This document shows positions 33,976 through 45,306 of a stretch of DNA of 64,000 bases, piece by piece. The first letter of the stretch is position 1. Every line of letters begins with the position of its first letter. Origin of the DNA: Verticillium longisporum (taxonomy: Eukaryota; Ascomycota; Sordariomycetes; Glomerellales; Plectosphaerellaceae); NCBI GenBank assembly GCA_019188255.1, contig JAETXT010000001.1, positions 7,812,001-7,876,000 on the forward strand. The letters run 5' to 3'. Made by a program: the position numbers and the translations under genes. Under the pieces are notes generated by a model. That model worked only from the letters and a program-made list of their open reading frames with translations, was not told the origin of the DNA and ran no database searches.

Positions 33976-34329
33976 TCACATGACCGCACACTTCTTCGAC
34001 TTCAACTTTTTCCCCTCATCAGGAGCCGCAGCAGCTCCCTCTTCCTGAACGGTTCGATACGCCCGCACTGCTTCATTCCGCTGCTGACGTCTCTCCTGCC
34101 TGGCTGCCTTGCTTGTTGCTTTCGCGAGGCTCTCTTCTTCCTGGCGGATGGCACAGGTGGGACAATTTTGCTTCTGCAATTCAGCCACTGTAGGAAGCGG
34201 AATGGTTGTCGAGCATTTTGTGAAGTTGCTCTCTTTCTTGTCGCTGACTTTTTGTTGTGCCAAGCATCGGACAATGTGTGTTTTTGAGGTATCGCACTGA
34301 GCACAATGAACGATTCGTGAGTAGCACAT
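33976..34329 (-). CDS. Small Cys-rich protein with C-terminal CaaX box, unknown function
   Basis: I do not recognise a named family. From the methionine at 34329 the frame gives 117 residues beginning MCYSRIVHCAQCDTSKTH, with Cys spacing C-x6-C-x2-C, then single Cys in HIVRC and FTKC, then CPTC, a pattern that could bind zinc. The middle is helical and highly charged (EEESLAKATSKAARQERRQQRNEA). The protein ends KKLKSKKCAVM: a perfect CaaX box (Cys, two aliphatic residues, Met) preceded by lysines, which predicts farnesylation and membrane attachment. Many small uncharacterised fungal proteins start with a similar MC...C..C segment. The frame is open for a further 28 codons upstream, but those residues look like leader. 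Lower G+C than its neighbours. A real but uncharacterised gene is likely; an upstream exon cannot be excluded. Confidence 0.65.
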   Translation of the reverse strand: MCYSRIVHCAQCDTSKTHIVRCLAQQKVSDKKESNFTKCSTTIPLPTVAELQKQNCPTCAIRQEEESLAKATSKAARQERRQQRNEAVRAYRTVQEEGAAAAPDEGKKLKSKKCAVM

Positions 34330-34827
34330 TGCAAGTCGACTTCTGGATGTTGAAGCCGTCTTCTTATAATTGGGTAAAGCTTTTGGTAATGTAAGATAAT
34401 TGAAACAATTCAAAGTTAAATATGTCTACAACCTTTGTCGGTTGCTTCATTTCACTTCGGAGGTCAACTAGATGAATCGGAAGTATCTGTGTTAATGTGG
34501 CAAAAATCGTATTCATGGAGATAAGTTACTCGCTACTCCTTCTTGCTATTCAACCAACAAAAGTGAACAACCACTAAGTCGCAGATTCACCAATCTAGCA
34601 AGTTTTCCTCTAATTCCTTTGTCGAGATCTTGGGCCTGGTTCCGTTTTGAATGGACTTCATAGGTTCAGAGCTACCCTCTCGACATGCGAAAGGACTGAA
34701 GAGGGTGATCAAGTCCTCCACTGCGTCGCAGTATCTGGCTTTCGCTGAGGTACTCGCCGGCCGTACTGCCTTAGCCAACAGCTTAGATGCCCCCCCCAAA
34801 ACCCACCTATATCACACTCTGGCACGC
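34330..34827. other. Short intergenic region
   Basis: Upstream of the CaaX gene and downstream of the kinase, rich in A and T. Nothing further recognised. Confidence 0.35.
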
Positions 34828-36412
34828 TCAACTCCGAAGCCAAGGGTCGTCATAAAGTTGCCTGGCCGTTTTCCGGTCCTCAGGCCGCCATTGCAACATA
34901 CCTTTGACAAACCCCAAGAATGCTTCCTTTTTCTCGCCCTCCAACCGCGTAACCGATTTCTCGAAGCTCATCAGCTGCGGGATTGGGATGTCGCCCTTCC
35001 ATTCGCCTATGCAATGTACATAATCATCTTAGTCAGTCCGGCAAGATACGTATGAGTATCAATGTCTGATACGGCGATATGAAGAGACATACCATCTTCT
35101 GCGAAAAACTCGCTGCTCCGCTTTCCACGTCGCAGAAGGTCCATCGGCGGCGGACCCAATAAGGCCACCAACTCGGCCAGGTGGGCGCGTGTTAGGTACC
35201 TATTCTCTTTCGGGTCCTTACCTTGGAAGAGATGTGTTCCCTCAAATAAGTCCCAAATCTAGTTGCGGAAATCTACCAGTCAGGAACTGCTTGGACGCGT
35301 CCAGTTGAGAGCATAGTCGGGTCAATGTTGCGCGAACTTACCATGACGCCAACGTTCCATATATCGACAGGATAGCTCCATTCGGTCTTGAGCATCACCT
35401 CAGGAGACCTGTATACGTTTGGTTGCGCGTCGTGGTTCCTCTTCTTATCACCCCGAACTGCGGCCCCAAAATCGCCCAGGACGACGTTGCCGAACTGCCT
35501 GGGGCGGTCAAATTGTCGGGATAAGTATATCGGGGCCCCATCCACGAATTTCCTGGGTGAAGGATGATCAATCTCAGACTGTTTGAATGCCGCTAGGACC
35601 GACTCGTCCACCAGCTCCATCATGATGTTGTCTGCCTTGATGTCTTCGTCGGCAAGTGGCGACCTTAGCATATATCGGGAGAGGCCAGAATAGAGAAGAA
35701 TAAAGAGTCTTACCTGTGTGGACAATCTTGCATTCCGAATGGAGGTAATCGAGGGCCAAGAGCAGTTTTGCAAGGCCTGCTTTCAAAAGTTCCTCGCTGA
35801 ACAGGCCGGCCGGATTCCAACGCACGACGTCTCTCCAGCTATCCCACATGGGCTTTTGTACGAGGCAGTGATGTTGTACACCGCTGCCATCCGGTCTGTT
35901 GATCTTGAAGGTGTCCAGAGCGGTGCGAACATGGGGATATCCAGGGTGCGAATGGTTTCCTTGCCCAAGGGCCTCGTACATTTGGAATTCTTCCAAATCG
36001 CCACCGTCGCGGGTGTAGATCTTCAAAGCCACATATTGGTGTTCTCTATGCTCGAGTTAGTAATACAAAGTGTGCATTCAATTTGTTACTATCCATGCGA
36101 TGATCTTATCATATGCAACCCACTCTCCATAGGCCGCGAGGGAATTACATACTGAAGATTGCGGGCTAGCCACACAGTCGAAGTAGATCCGAAGCCCAGC
36201 TTGCCTAGGACTTGGTACCTTTCATCGTAAACGTCTGCAATGTTCGCGGGATAGTACTGTCCCGCTTTGTACTCATCGAGATGCTCCTCCTCTAAAAGGG
36301 TCGAGTCGCTAACCAGAGGGAACCCAGTGCTGGGAAAGTGCAATGGCAATGACGGAGTCCTGCGGAATGACTTCCTCACCAGCTTGGTAAGGAAGGCCAT
36401 CGGAAACGACAT
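34828..36412 (-). CDS. SRPK-like serine/threonine protein kinase
   Basis: Five exons, 36412-36153, 36045-35714, 35643-35342, 35258-35093 and 35006-34828, encode about 412 residues. Residues 30-60 contain the YKAGQYYPANIADVYDERY lead-in typical of SR-protein kinases. Kinase motifs follow in order: Gly-rich loop GKLGFGSTSTVWLA, VAIK-type lysine in YVALKIY, catalytic loop HTDIKADN, DFG in LGDFGAAV, YRSPEVML in place of APE, and SYPVDIWNVGVMIWDLFEG. The C-terminal tail EWKGDIPIP...KGMLQWRPEDRKTARQLYDDPWL matches the family's end. The spacer between catalytic loop and DFG is only about 45 residues, much shorter than in yeast Sky1 or human SRPK1, as in the many SRPK-like paralogues of filamentous fungi. 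The start could also be four codons downstream (second Met). Substrate unknown. Confidence 0.87.
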
Positions 36413-36954
36413 GTAAAGGATACTTGCGTGCAACAAGGGAGAGATAGTAGTTGATTCGCTGTTAGTTGGGGAGACGGAGAATACGACGCACCATACAATG
36501 CTTGGCGCACTAGAGCCCATTGAAACCTGAGGCTGTTCAGCACTAGGAAAGTTGAGCTGTTGGCTACGGGCCGCTGTAGCGGGGCGCCCTCCTACTTATA
36601 AGGACACCAAGACATGTCACGTACTGTATATGTGGACGGGACGGGGACTGAAAGGGTATTGAAAGTTCGTGAGATATTGGCGGTGCAATGTCCATTGGAT
36701 AACGCTGCTCATCGAAGCCAATCTAGTCAACTCTGGGAGTGTCGCTCGATTAATTGATACATTTCCCTGCTGCCTTGAGTATCTTGACTTCCTTGGTTCA
36801 CATTGCCTGCTTGGTTGATTATTGGTCCCGCATGGAAGTGAAGTATCATGAACAGCAGCCCAAATTTCCAAGTCCTTGGGTTGAAAATCGTCATTCGTCG
36901 TCACCTGGCCCTATATCCCGTAGATAATCTTGCAACGCCCGCGAGCACGCAGTT
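36413..36954. other. Divergent intergenic region, kinase to ankyrin gene
   Basis: About 550 bp between outward-facing genes, without coding signals of its own. A TATA-like TTATAAG lies near 36596. Confidence 0.35.
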
Positions 36955-36960
36955 GTGATG

Positions 36961-38147
36961 GGTAGTGGCAACCTGTTTGCTCTAGGTCATGGCTCAGATC
37001 TCGCCGTGATGCAGCTCTTGGCCGGCGCAGTGAATTTTCAGGCGGAGGAGGCGAGCTTGATGACACTCACGGCTAAGCTGCAGTCCAGAACGCCAACCCT
37101 CATGCCGTTACTCACCACTGGAAGTATCTTCTTTGGTTCCGTATTTGGGGCCGAGCAGGGTTCCGCGGTCAATGGTTATGCTGTGCGCAGTCATGGGCTT
37201 TTCCAGAGGCATTGGATATGTTGTTTGAGATGAATATCGCATTGACGCCGGAAGCACTGGCTTTTTTGCTCGCCATGGTAGCCTCGGGAGAACCATTGAG
37301 TGCGATGCAGCAGCTGGTCCGTCTTGGCGGCGCTAGCATGGTCGTTGAGTGCTCATCCCATAACGCCGAAAACCTCTTACACCTGGCGGCTGTGAATGAG
37401 GATCCTACGATGGCCGGGTACATGATCGAACTAGGTAATGACTTGAACGCACAGAACACTGATGGCGAGAGCCCACTACATGTTGCGGCGTCGTTCGGAA
37501 CGAGGGCGCAAGTTGAGCTGCTTCTCGATCGTGGGGCCGACACGTCGCTACTGACACTTCGAGGACGAATAGTCCTTCACTTAGCCGCAGCACAGGGATG
37601 GCTGGCGACAGTTGAATGGCTGATGGAGATCGGAGCCGACATTTTCAGCCACGACAATCAGGGCCGCACGCCGCTTCACACAGCAGCAGCTTCCATGGGC
37701 ATCGACTCGACGACGGTGGTCCGGTTCTCCGTCGACAGAGGCCTGGAAGTGGAAGACGCAGACGAAGGAGGCATGACGCCGCTGCACCACGTGTTGTACA
37801 GCTACGATGTACTGCACAAAGACGCGTTTGATCCCGAGGTGTCATTGGCGAATGCTCGATACCTGCTGCAACGCGGCGCGAACGTGAACGCGAAGGACCT
37901 TGAGGGGACAACGCCGCTTCACCTGGCCGCATGGCGTGGTAATTCTGCAGTGGTGAAGCTGCTGCTGAAGTCGGGCGCTGACGTTGAAGCGCGAAATCGG
38001 GGCGATGTGAAGCCAATAGACCATGCTAACAAGAAGACGAGATTTGGGAGCTTCTCGAATTGGCAGCAAGAGTCTGATTTGGTTATCGTTCTAAGCAGCG
38101 ATGAATATGGGCCACATATACAGTATTGCAACTACCGAGTATTCTAA
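36961..38147 (+). CDS. Ankyrin-repeat protein, 5' end uncertain
   Basis: From the ATG at 37218 an open frame of 309 residues holds about six ankyrin repeats, seen as ENLLHLAAVNEDPTMAGYM, ESPLHVAASFGTRAQVELLL, RIVLHLAAAQGWLATVEWLM, RTPLHTAAASMG, MTPLHHVLYS and TTPLHLAAWRGNSAVVKLLL, each followed by a G-A-D/N-V type turn. Such repeats mediate protein-protein contacts; no catalytic domain is attached. The frame stays open upstream of 37218 without ATG, so a 5' exon is likely: an open segment starting with ATG at about 36961 can be spliced from donor 37141 (GTATTT) to acceptor AG at 37208 with frame kept. That junction is a guess. Fungal genomes carry many such variable ankyrin genes, often restricted to a few species. 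Confidence 0.68.
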
Positions 38148-39351
38148 TCTCCCATGATGCAAATTGCAATCGCTCAGCCTGGAAATGTGGACTGAGCGAT
38201 CCGTTAGCAAGCAGATGACGACTCGCGCCACCATTTCACCTGCGCTGCGGCCACAAGCAGCGTGTGGCGGTGACGACGGGCTACCTCATGGCTCATGCCA
38301 AGTTTTCCCAAAGCGGATCGGGACAGCGTCACTGTTGTGTGGCCCGATGAGGTCGCTCACGCAAATAACCCATGGAACATTGGGTTGTAGATCAGGGCCC
38401 AGAGAGCGAAAAGGTGACACATCCCGCTGCAAGGAACTGTGCGGGCATCCCAGGGGCACAACTCTGGAGCACAAGCGTGGCCATCTTCGATCGTCTGAAA
38501 TTCCGTCATCGTGGGCGGTTCTGCACTTTTCATTGGCTGGTGTGCTGGCATCTTGGGCCAAACGCCGTGTGATAGGCCGTCGGAGACTTGGAGGGCGCCA
38601 ACGCGCTGGGAGCTGATCGTGGTGGCTGCACAAGCCCCGGAGCAAGTCGCCCCTGACCCTGGCAATCAGGCCGGCCTGAAACTAGTATGGGCATTGTGCA
38701 CCAAAACAGAGGAACCTGGAAGACTGCTGATGCGCGCTGCTGTGCGCTGTGGTGCGCTGGAGACCAGCCGAACAGGGACTCAAACTCCAGGCCTGGGCCC
38801 AGCACTGTTCGCCTCACTCACCTCGCTCGCTCGCGCGTTCGCGCGCACCTTATCGTCGAGTTTTGGCCGTTCGTGCTACTACCTAGGTAAGGTACCTACC
38901 TAAGTACCTAGTTTTGATAGATGCTGCCTAAAACCTGGCACTGCCACTGCTCTGATCTTCTCCCTGCGACGATGACATTTTCTTTCTTCCCGGAGGCCTG
39001 ACATATTTCATCTCTCCGACACGTTGATATTGCTCGGCTTTTCCTCTCTCATCCTCTCTCTCGTCAGCTTGCAAGTCAGCACCAACGAGTCAATCGCCGA
39101 AACGCCCACGCCACTCCACCGACTGAGCACATCATCATACCTCCACACCAACCCATTGTCTTGGTTTGCAGGGGTCCGATTACTTTTCTGGGCGCCACGC
39201 CCCTCCCATCCCATCTCTGTCTACTCTCCATCTCTGACGTGCGAACTGCCCGATCACAACATCGATTTCTCAACAAGGGCACGTTCCTCATCCTAGCCAA
39301 GACCAAAACACCATTTACGAAATTACAAACCAACAACTCTTCCGGTCTGTA
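38148..39351. other. Intergenic region upstream of the PIN-like carrier
   Basis: No supported gene. A dense TACCTA/TAGGTA palindromic island is at 38880-38912. The last 340 bases are strongly rich in C, T and A and read as a long leader of the next gene. Confidence 0.45.
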
Positions 39352-41195
39352 ATGGCACAACAATACATGGGCACGCCGACGTCCTGGCGCCTCGTCCAGA
39401 TGGCCCAGGACGCCTACGAGATGCCGCTCCAACAGCTCGCAGCACCGCAACCCCACGATTCCCACCCTTCTCTCGGCCACCTCGTCCTCCTCGTCTTCGA
39501 GGCCGTTCTCGAAGTCGTGTGCGTCAGCTTGCCCGGCTACATTGTCGCACGATTAGGGCATTTTGACGCCGACAAGCAAAAGTTCCTCGCCAACCTCAAT
39601 GTTATGCTCTTCACGCCTTGCCTGAGTATGTCATCCCGGTCTGAGCTTGATTATGGCGTTGAGGAGGAAAGAAATACTGACTTCAGGACGTAGTCTTCAC
39701 GAAGCTGGCCTCGCAGCTGAACGCCGACAAGCTGGTTGAACTCGCTGTCATCCCCGTCATCTTTATCGTCCAGACACTCGTTTCCTACGTCGTCGCCACC
39801 GGTGTTTCGCGAGCCTTCGGTTTCAACAAACGAGCATCCAACTTCGTCACCGCCATGGGCGTCTTTGGCAATTCCAACTCTCTGCCGATTTCTCTCGTTC
39901 TGTCGCTATCGCAGACGCTGAAGGGTCTCCACTGGGACAGGATACCCGGCGATAACGATGATGAGGTGGGCGCTCGCGGCATCCTCTATCTCCTCATCTT
40001 CCAGCAGCTCGGACAGCTGGTTCGGTGGAGCTGGGGTTACCACGTGCTCCTGGCACCCAAGGACAAGTATCCCGAATATCAGAATGAGCGGGTCGAGGAG
40101 GGTCGCTACACGGATGAGCAAGACGCACGCGAGCCGGACGCGCTTCTGCCTGGCTTTGAAGGCGACACGGCTGCCAACTCTCGCTCGCCCTCGAGTAGTG
40201 ATCTGTCGCAATACGAGCCCGGCGGTCGCACCCCCGTTGCTCACCAGTCCCAGATCTCGTTGGTCGATTCCGACACGGACGACGAGAGCCGACCTTTTAT
40301 CGCGAAGAAGGCTGGTAAGCCTGTCGCAGCCGCGCCTCTGAACGGAAACCAAAACGACGATCCGATGCTCTCCTTCCCCCGCATCCGCAGTGCCGATGAC
40401 AACGAGCCGCCCGAGGGCGTCGCCGGGTTCCCTGCCCGTGCCAAGATGACGATCAAGGACAAGCTGAGCGCAGCCAAGCAGGCCGTGGCCGCCTTCTTCA
40501 CCAGGGTCTACACGAGCCTCCCCAACCCTGTTCGTGTCGTTCTCGCGGGTCTGGGTCGCTTCGGTGCCAAGGTCAACAACTTTATCTGGGAGTTCATGAA
40601 CCCCCTCTGTGGGCCATGCTGTTCGCCGTCATCGTCGCTTCTGTCCCGGCCCTGCAGCAGCTCTTCTTTGAGGAAGGCTCCTTCGTCAAGAACAGCGTCA
40701 CCAACGCCGTGCAGTCCAGCGGTAACGTGGCCGTGCCTCTGATCCTGGTCGTCCTCGGCGCCAACCTGGCCCGCAACACCCAGAAGAGCGAGAAGCAGCG
40801 TGATCCTGAAGAGGACATTATCGGCCAGAAGCTTCTCATCGCTTCGCTCATCTGCCGCATGCTTCTCCCCACACTCATCATGGCCCCCATCCTTGCTGTC
40901 TTCGCCAAGTACGTGCCCGTGAGCATCCTTGACGATCCCATTTTCGTCATCGTGTGTTTCCTCCTCACGGGTGCCCCCAGTGCCCTGCAGCTGGCCCAGA
41001 TTTGCCAGATCAACGAGGTCTACGAGGGCGTCATGTCGAAGATTCTCTTCCAGAGCTACGTCATTTGGTATGTTGCTCACAAGATTCTCCTCTTGTTGTT
41101 ATGCCCAAACTAACAGCCTATCCAGGATCCTTCCCTCCACCCTCGTTCTTGTCATGTGTGCCCTCGAGGTTGTCGAATGGGCCCAGCTCGGTTAA
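39352..41195 (+). CDS. Auxin-efflux-carrier-family (PIN-like) membrane transporter (one-base frameshift)
   Basis: Exons 39352-39625, 39694-41067 and 41126-41195 give about 572 residues once one base is restored. Five N-terminal membrane helices (including GHLVLLVFEAVLEVVCVSLPGY and MGVFGNSNSLPISLV) and five C-terminal ones (VAVPLILVVLGANLA, FVIVCFLLTGAPSALQLAQI) flank a long hydrophilic loop of about 190 residues rich in Asp, Ser and Pro; this is the Mem_trans/PIN architecture. Yeast relatives (Ecm3, Ybr287w) are ER or vacuolar and poorly understood; an auxin substrate should not be inferred. The frame is lost at the C run 40601-40605: one added C restores FMNPPLWAMLFAVIVA, the conserved entry to the sixth helix, with no alternative intron. 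Last intron donor GTATGT at 41068 and acceptor CAG at 41125. Confidence 0.88.
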
Positions 41196-41622
41196 GTCCC
41201 ACGTCCGTGTCAAACGGATCGGCATACGCAAACATCAATCATCATTTTCCTTTACACGTCTGTATTAGAATCAGACGATATGACAGGTCGGTGGCAGCTG
41301 CCACAGTCACAGCCCCGAGGATCGGTTATGGTGCATTTTTGCCCGAACACTGGGTTGTGGCGACTGAGTTATCGTGAATATGAAGGGGTATAGCTGCTGG
41401 TTTCGCGGCAGAGCCTGACCTACAAAAGTCAAGAGGCTTCCGGCTTGCGCCGCTGGAGGCGTTTGGAGTGTTTTTCCATTGATCAAAGCAGCGAGCGTTC
41501 CATATCACGTTTTCTCCCTTCGAGTAGTTTGGACTTTCATCAAAATACATATTAAAAAGTCAGACTAGTGACTTTCACCACTCGCATCCGTGACCAGTCC
41601 AAAGCTCTGTCTTTGATCCCGC
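41196..41622. other. Convergent 3' region
   Basis: Gap between the 3' ends of the PIN-like and PNPOx-like genes, no coding signal seen. Confidence 0.35.
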
Positions 41623-42393
41623 CTACCTCACACCGTTGACGGCCGTCTCCGCCGAGTCCTCGTTCGTCGTCGTCAGGACAAAGTCCCGCACGCTGCCCTT
41701 CCAGTCGCTGATCCTCACGTCGCGAATCGTAACGACAATGACCCTAACCTCCTCTCCCGCAACAAAACAGCCGCGCCCGCCGTCCTCGGCCTCGACGCTC
41801 GCAGGGCCAAAGCCCTCGCTGCCAAATGTATTGTTCTCGAGGTGCTGCTCGCGGTAGAAGCGCTCCTCGGGCGAGCCGGCGTCGAGCAGGCGGGCGGTGC
41901 CGTTGATGGTGGCACTGATGCTCGAGACGGCCGACGTGTTGATGTTGAGCAGCAGCGAGGCGAGGGAGGAGCGGTGCTCGGGGCCGGGGAGCCGCCGGAG
42001 GGGCGGCGGGCCGACGTCGGCGGGCGGTGGGACACCCAGTCGTGGACGAGGAGGGAGACGTTGGGGTTCGAGAGGAGGTTCGTCGTCTTGCGCGAGGCCG
42101 GGTTCGTCGTCATGGCGATGATGGGCGCCGCGGAGAAGGGCGACGACGGCAGGTAGGTGTAGTTCATGAGCGAGACGTTGGGCACGTCGTCTGTGCAAGT
42201 GGCCAGGTGGAGCTGCAGCGCGCGGGCGCGCGTCTTCCGGTTAGTCTTGGCCGAGGAAGGCTGGGGCTCGGGGGCGGATACGAACAAAACGGGCGTTCTC
42301 GAGACATTGGATCACGTCCTGTGGCAGGGTTGCTGTGTACTGCTTGTTGGTATCGCCGGCCGAGGCCTCGTAGTTGAGGGGTGCTGTTTCCAT
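41623..42393 (-). CDS. Pyridoxamine-5'-phosphate-oxidase-like FMN-binding protein (one-base frameshift)
   Basis: Exons 42393-42286 and 42212-41623. The joined start LPQDVIQCLENARF|LHLATCTDDVPNVSLMNYTYLP and IIAMTTNPASRKTTNLLSNP, VSLLVHDWVSH are the usual opening of the fungal split-barrel PNPOx-like family. After a variable Pro/Ser loop the frame must change to give RSSLASLLLNINTSAVSSISATING and the C-terminal barrel strands. One extra C in the run at 41980-41983 (G on the plus strand) gives a continuous protein of about 232 residues (GSPAPEHRSSLA). The intron donor is GTTCGT and the acceptor CTGCAG. Members are often annotated as pyridoxamine phosphate oxidases, but true vitamin B6 enzymes have extra substrate residues I cannot confirm here; FMN or F420-type flavin binding is the safe statement. 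Confidence 0.82.
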
Positions 42394-43016
42394 TGCGGGG
42401 TCTCGTGTCGAGGGGAGGCAGTATGAGGAGCTGATCAAGCCTTGTATCGGGACTCAAATAGATGTCAAGGTGCTTGTGGTTGATCGCAATGTTACGGCGT
42501 AAGGCTCAGCTCAAGTTCGCGTGTTTGGCGCTTGCAGCTAAGGTCCAGGTGCCATGATGATCCGTGGTGGAGGAGGGAATCTCCCTCTGCGTGCTGCCGC
42601 GAAGTCCTGCTGACTAAGGAGGGACATCTCCTTGTCCCCAGATCGAATGACGCAAAGCCCGGATACGTACCGAAGCCTGTGGGGTCAAGATGGCAATGAG
42701 GGGGAAGGAAGTAGGCACGGGCCATACCACCCACCTGCCGCTGCTTGTGCCGTCTGGGAGGAGAACAAGCACGGCAAGAAACAACCAGCGGCTGGCTCCG
42801 GCAGGCGGGCACCACCGGCTATCAGCGGCAAGGCACCTTCCCCGGGTGACAACTCTCTACAACACCTCGGGATCTTCTTTCCTCTCTGCCTTTTGTGCTG
42901 GGCGATTGAATCCTTTTTCTGTTTCTGACTTCTCATTCTTCCATCTCGAGGAGACACTGGTCAATTGCTGTCCAGGACATAGAGCCTTCCTCCTTGACAC
43001 ATTCCGCACAACCAAC
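42394..43016. other. Divergent promoter region, PNPOx-like to MCC alpha
   Basis: No gene of its own. The open frame of MCC extends upstream of the chosen ATG but encodes low-complexity residues without conservation, so this is taken as leader and promoter. Confidence 0.4.
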
Positions 43017-45306
43017 ATGCGTTCCATGAAGGCAAAGCATCGGCTCGCCCGCCCCCTCCCTCGCCTCTTGTCCACGGCAGCAACGGGGGTCTCGGCGTCG
43101 GCAGCTCCTCAAATCACTCCCATCACATCTCTTCTCATTGCCAATCGTGGCGAGATTGCTCTCAGAATCCACAAGACTGCCGACAGGCTCGGAATCCGTA
43201 CAACAACCCTCTACACAGATCCAGACGCCTCCTCCCAGCATGCCGCCTGCTCGCCGCACTCCCTCTCACTTGGCAACCCCAAAGCCTACCTCGACGGCGA
43301 CCGCATCATCTCTCTTGCCAAACAGCACGGCATTCAGGCACTCCACCCTGGTTATGGCTTCCTTTCCGAGAACCCCGCCTTTGCCTCTCGCTGCGAGAAG
43401 GAGGGCATCGTCTTCGTTGGCCCGCCCGCCAAGGCCATGCACGACATGGGCGACAAGGCTCGCAGCAAGGAGATCATGACCGCTGCCGGTGTTCCCTGTG
43501 TTCCGGGGTACCACGGCGCGGATCAAGAGGAGGCACAGCTGCTGCAGCACGCTCGCGAGGTCCGCTTCCCTGTGCTCCTGAAGAGCGTCAAGGGCGGTGG
43601 TGGCAAGGGCATGCGCATCGTCTTGACCGAAGACGAGTTTCCCGCCCAGCTGCGCAGCGCCAGGCTCGAGGCTAAGGCCTCGTTTGGCGACGGCGGCGAG
43701 GTCATGCTTGTGGAGAAGTACATCGTGCGTCCGCGTCACGTCGAGGTCCAGGTCTTCGCCGACAAGCACGGCAACTGTGTGGCCCTCGGTGAACGTGACT
43801 GCAGTGTGCAGCGCCGCCACCAGAAGATTCTCGAGGAGTCGCCCGCACCCTGCCTAGACGAGGCCACGAGACTCGATCTCTGGGATAAGGCGCGGAAGGC
43901 TGCTTCCGCCGTTGATTACGTCGGCGCTGGTACCGTCGAGTTCATCCTGGACCGCGACACTGGCGAGTTCTACTTCATGGAGATGAACACACGTCTGCAA
44001 GTTGAGCATCCTGTCAGCGAGATGGTCACTGGCACCGATCTCGTTGAATGGCAGCTGAACATTGCGGCTGGCGAGAAGCTCCCCATGACACAAGAGGAGA
44101 TCTCTGAAGCCATTTCTCAGCGGGGCGCCGCCATTGAGGCGCGTATCTATGCCGAGAGTCCTGAAAAGGGCTCCATGCCCGACTCTGGCAAGCTTGCCCA
44201 CCTTACCACTCCTGCCACCGACCCCGATGTCCGCATTGATGCCGGTTTTGTCCAGGGCGACACCGTCTCCGAAGCCTACGATGGCATGATTGCCAAGTTG
44301 ATTGTGCGCGGTCGCGACCGTGAGACGGCTATCCGTCGCCTGGAGCTTGCACTTCGCGATTACGAAGTGGTCGGTCTGAGCACCAACATTGAGTTCCTCA
44401 AGCGCATGTGCCGCTCACCGGCGTTCATTGAGGGTGATGTGGAAACAGGTTTCATCGAGAAGTGGAAGGATGAGCTATTTGCACCTCGAGTCATCACCGA
44501 CGAGGTCTTCGTACAGGCAGCTCTGGGCTCGTTGACGGCGCAGCTCGCGAGCGAGGCGCCCCACGGCGGCAGTCTCGGTTTCGGCGCGCCCAACACGGCG
44601 TCAGAGCGCAGTTTTGCGCTCAAGGTGCTGGACGCATACTCCAAGCAGGATGGCGAGGTCGTGCAGGTCACAGTCAGCCAGACAAGTCCCGGCATGTTCA
44701 GCGCCACTGTGACGAGGAAGGGAGCCGAGCCAGTGGTGATAGAGAAGATTGCATGCACTTCATCGACGCCGAAATCCCTGGCAACCAAGCTGACAACCTT
44801 CTTCCCCGGCGAGAGGATACACTCCACCGTCGTCAGGACGACACCAAACGCAACCGAGACGCAGGACTCCAAGGTGGTCGTGTTCCAGCACGGTGTAAGG
44901 ACAGAGCTAGCCCTGCTGCCGCCCAAGTGGTTCGAGAAGGCGTTGGGTCTCAAGGAGATTGCTGCCTCTGTTGTTGCGCCCATGCCGTGCAAGGTTCTGA
45001 GGAATGAGGTCGCCGAGGGCGAGGTCGTCAAGAAGGGTGCGCCATTGGTTGTGTGAGTCCAACTCTTCCTCTTCAAGTATCGCTGGAAAATTCGCTAATA
45101 CCCGACAGCATTGAGTCGATGAAGATGGAAACCGTCATCAGATCACCTCAGGATGGTGTAGTGAAGAAACTGACACACAAGGAGGGGGTAAGTGGAAATC
45201 GGTATCGGCTTGGTGGAAATTGTTTACTGATGACAACTAGGACATTTGCAAAGCTGGCACGGTACTTGTGCTGTTTGAGGAAGAGGCCGCCAACGAAGCG
45301 TCATGA
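43017..45306 (+). CDS. mccA: 3-methylcrotonyl-CoA carboxylase, biotin-containing (alpha) subunit
   Basis: ATP-dependent carboxylation of 3-methylcrotonyl-CoA in leucine degradation, in mitochondria, with a separate beta subunit. Exons 43017-45052, 45109-45187 and 45241-45306 encode about 726 residues. A presequence (MRSMKAKHRLARPLPRLLSTA) is followed by the biotin carboxylase domain: LLIANRGEIALRI, LHPGYGFLSEN, the ATP Gly-rich loop KSVKGGGGKGMRI, ERDCSVQRRHQKILEE and MEMNTRLQVEHPVSEMVTG. The biotin carboxyl carrier part reads VVAPMPCKVLRNE and ESMKMETVI, with the biotinyl Lys between the two Met residues, coded just after the first intron. The protein ends 40 residues later. Acetyl-CoA and pyruvate carboxylases are excluded because no carboxyltransferase domain follows. 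The start at 43017 is the one that opens directly into the presequence. Confidence 0.95.
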
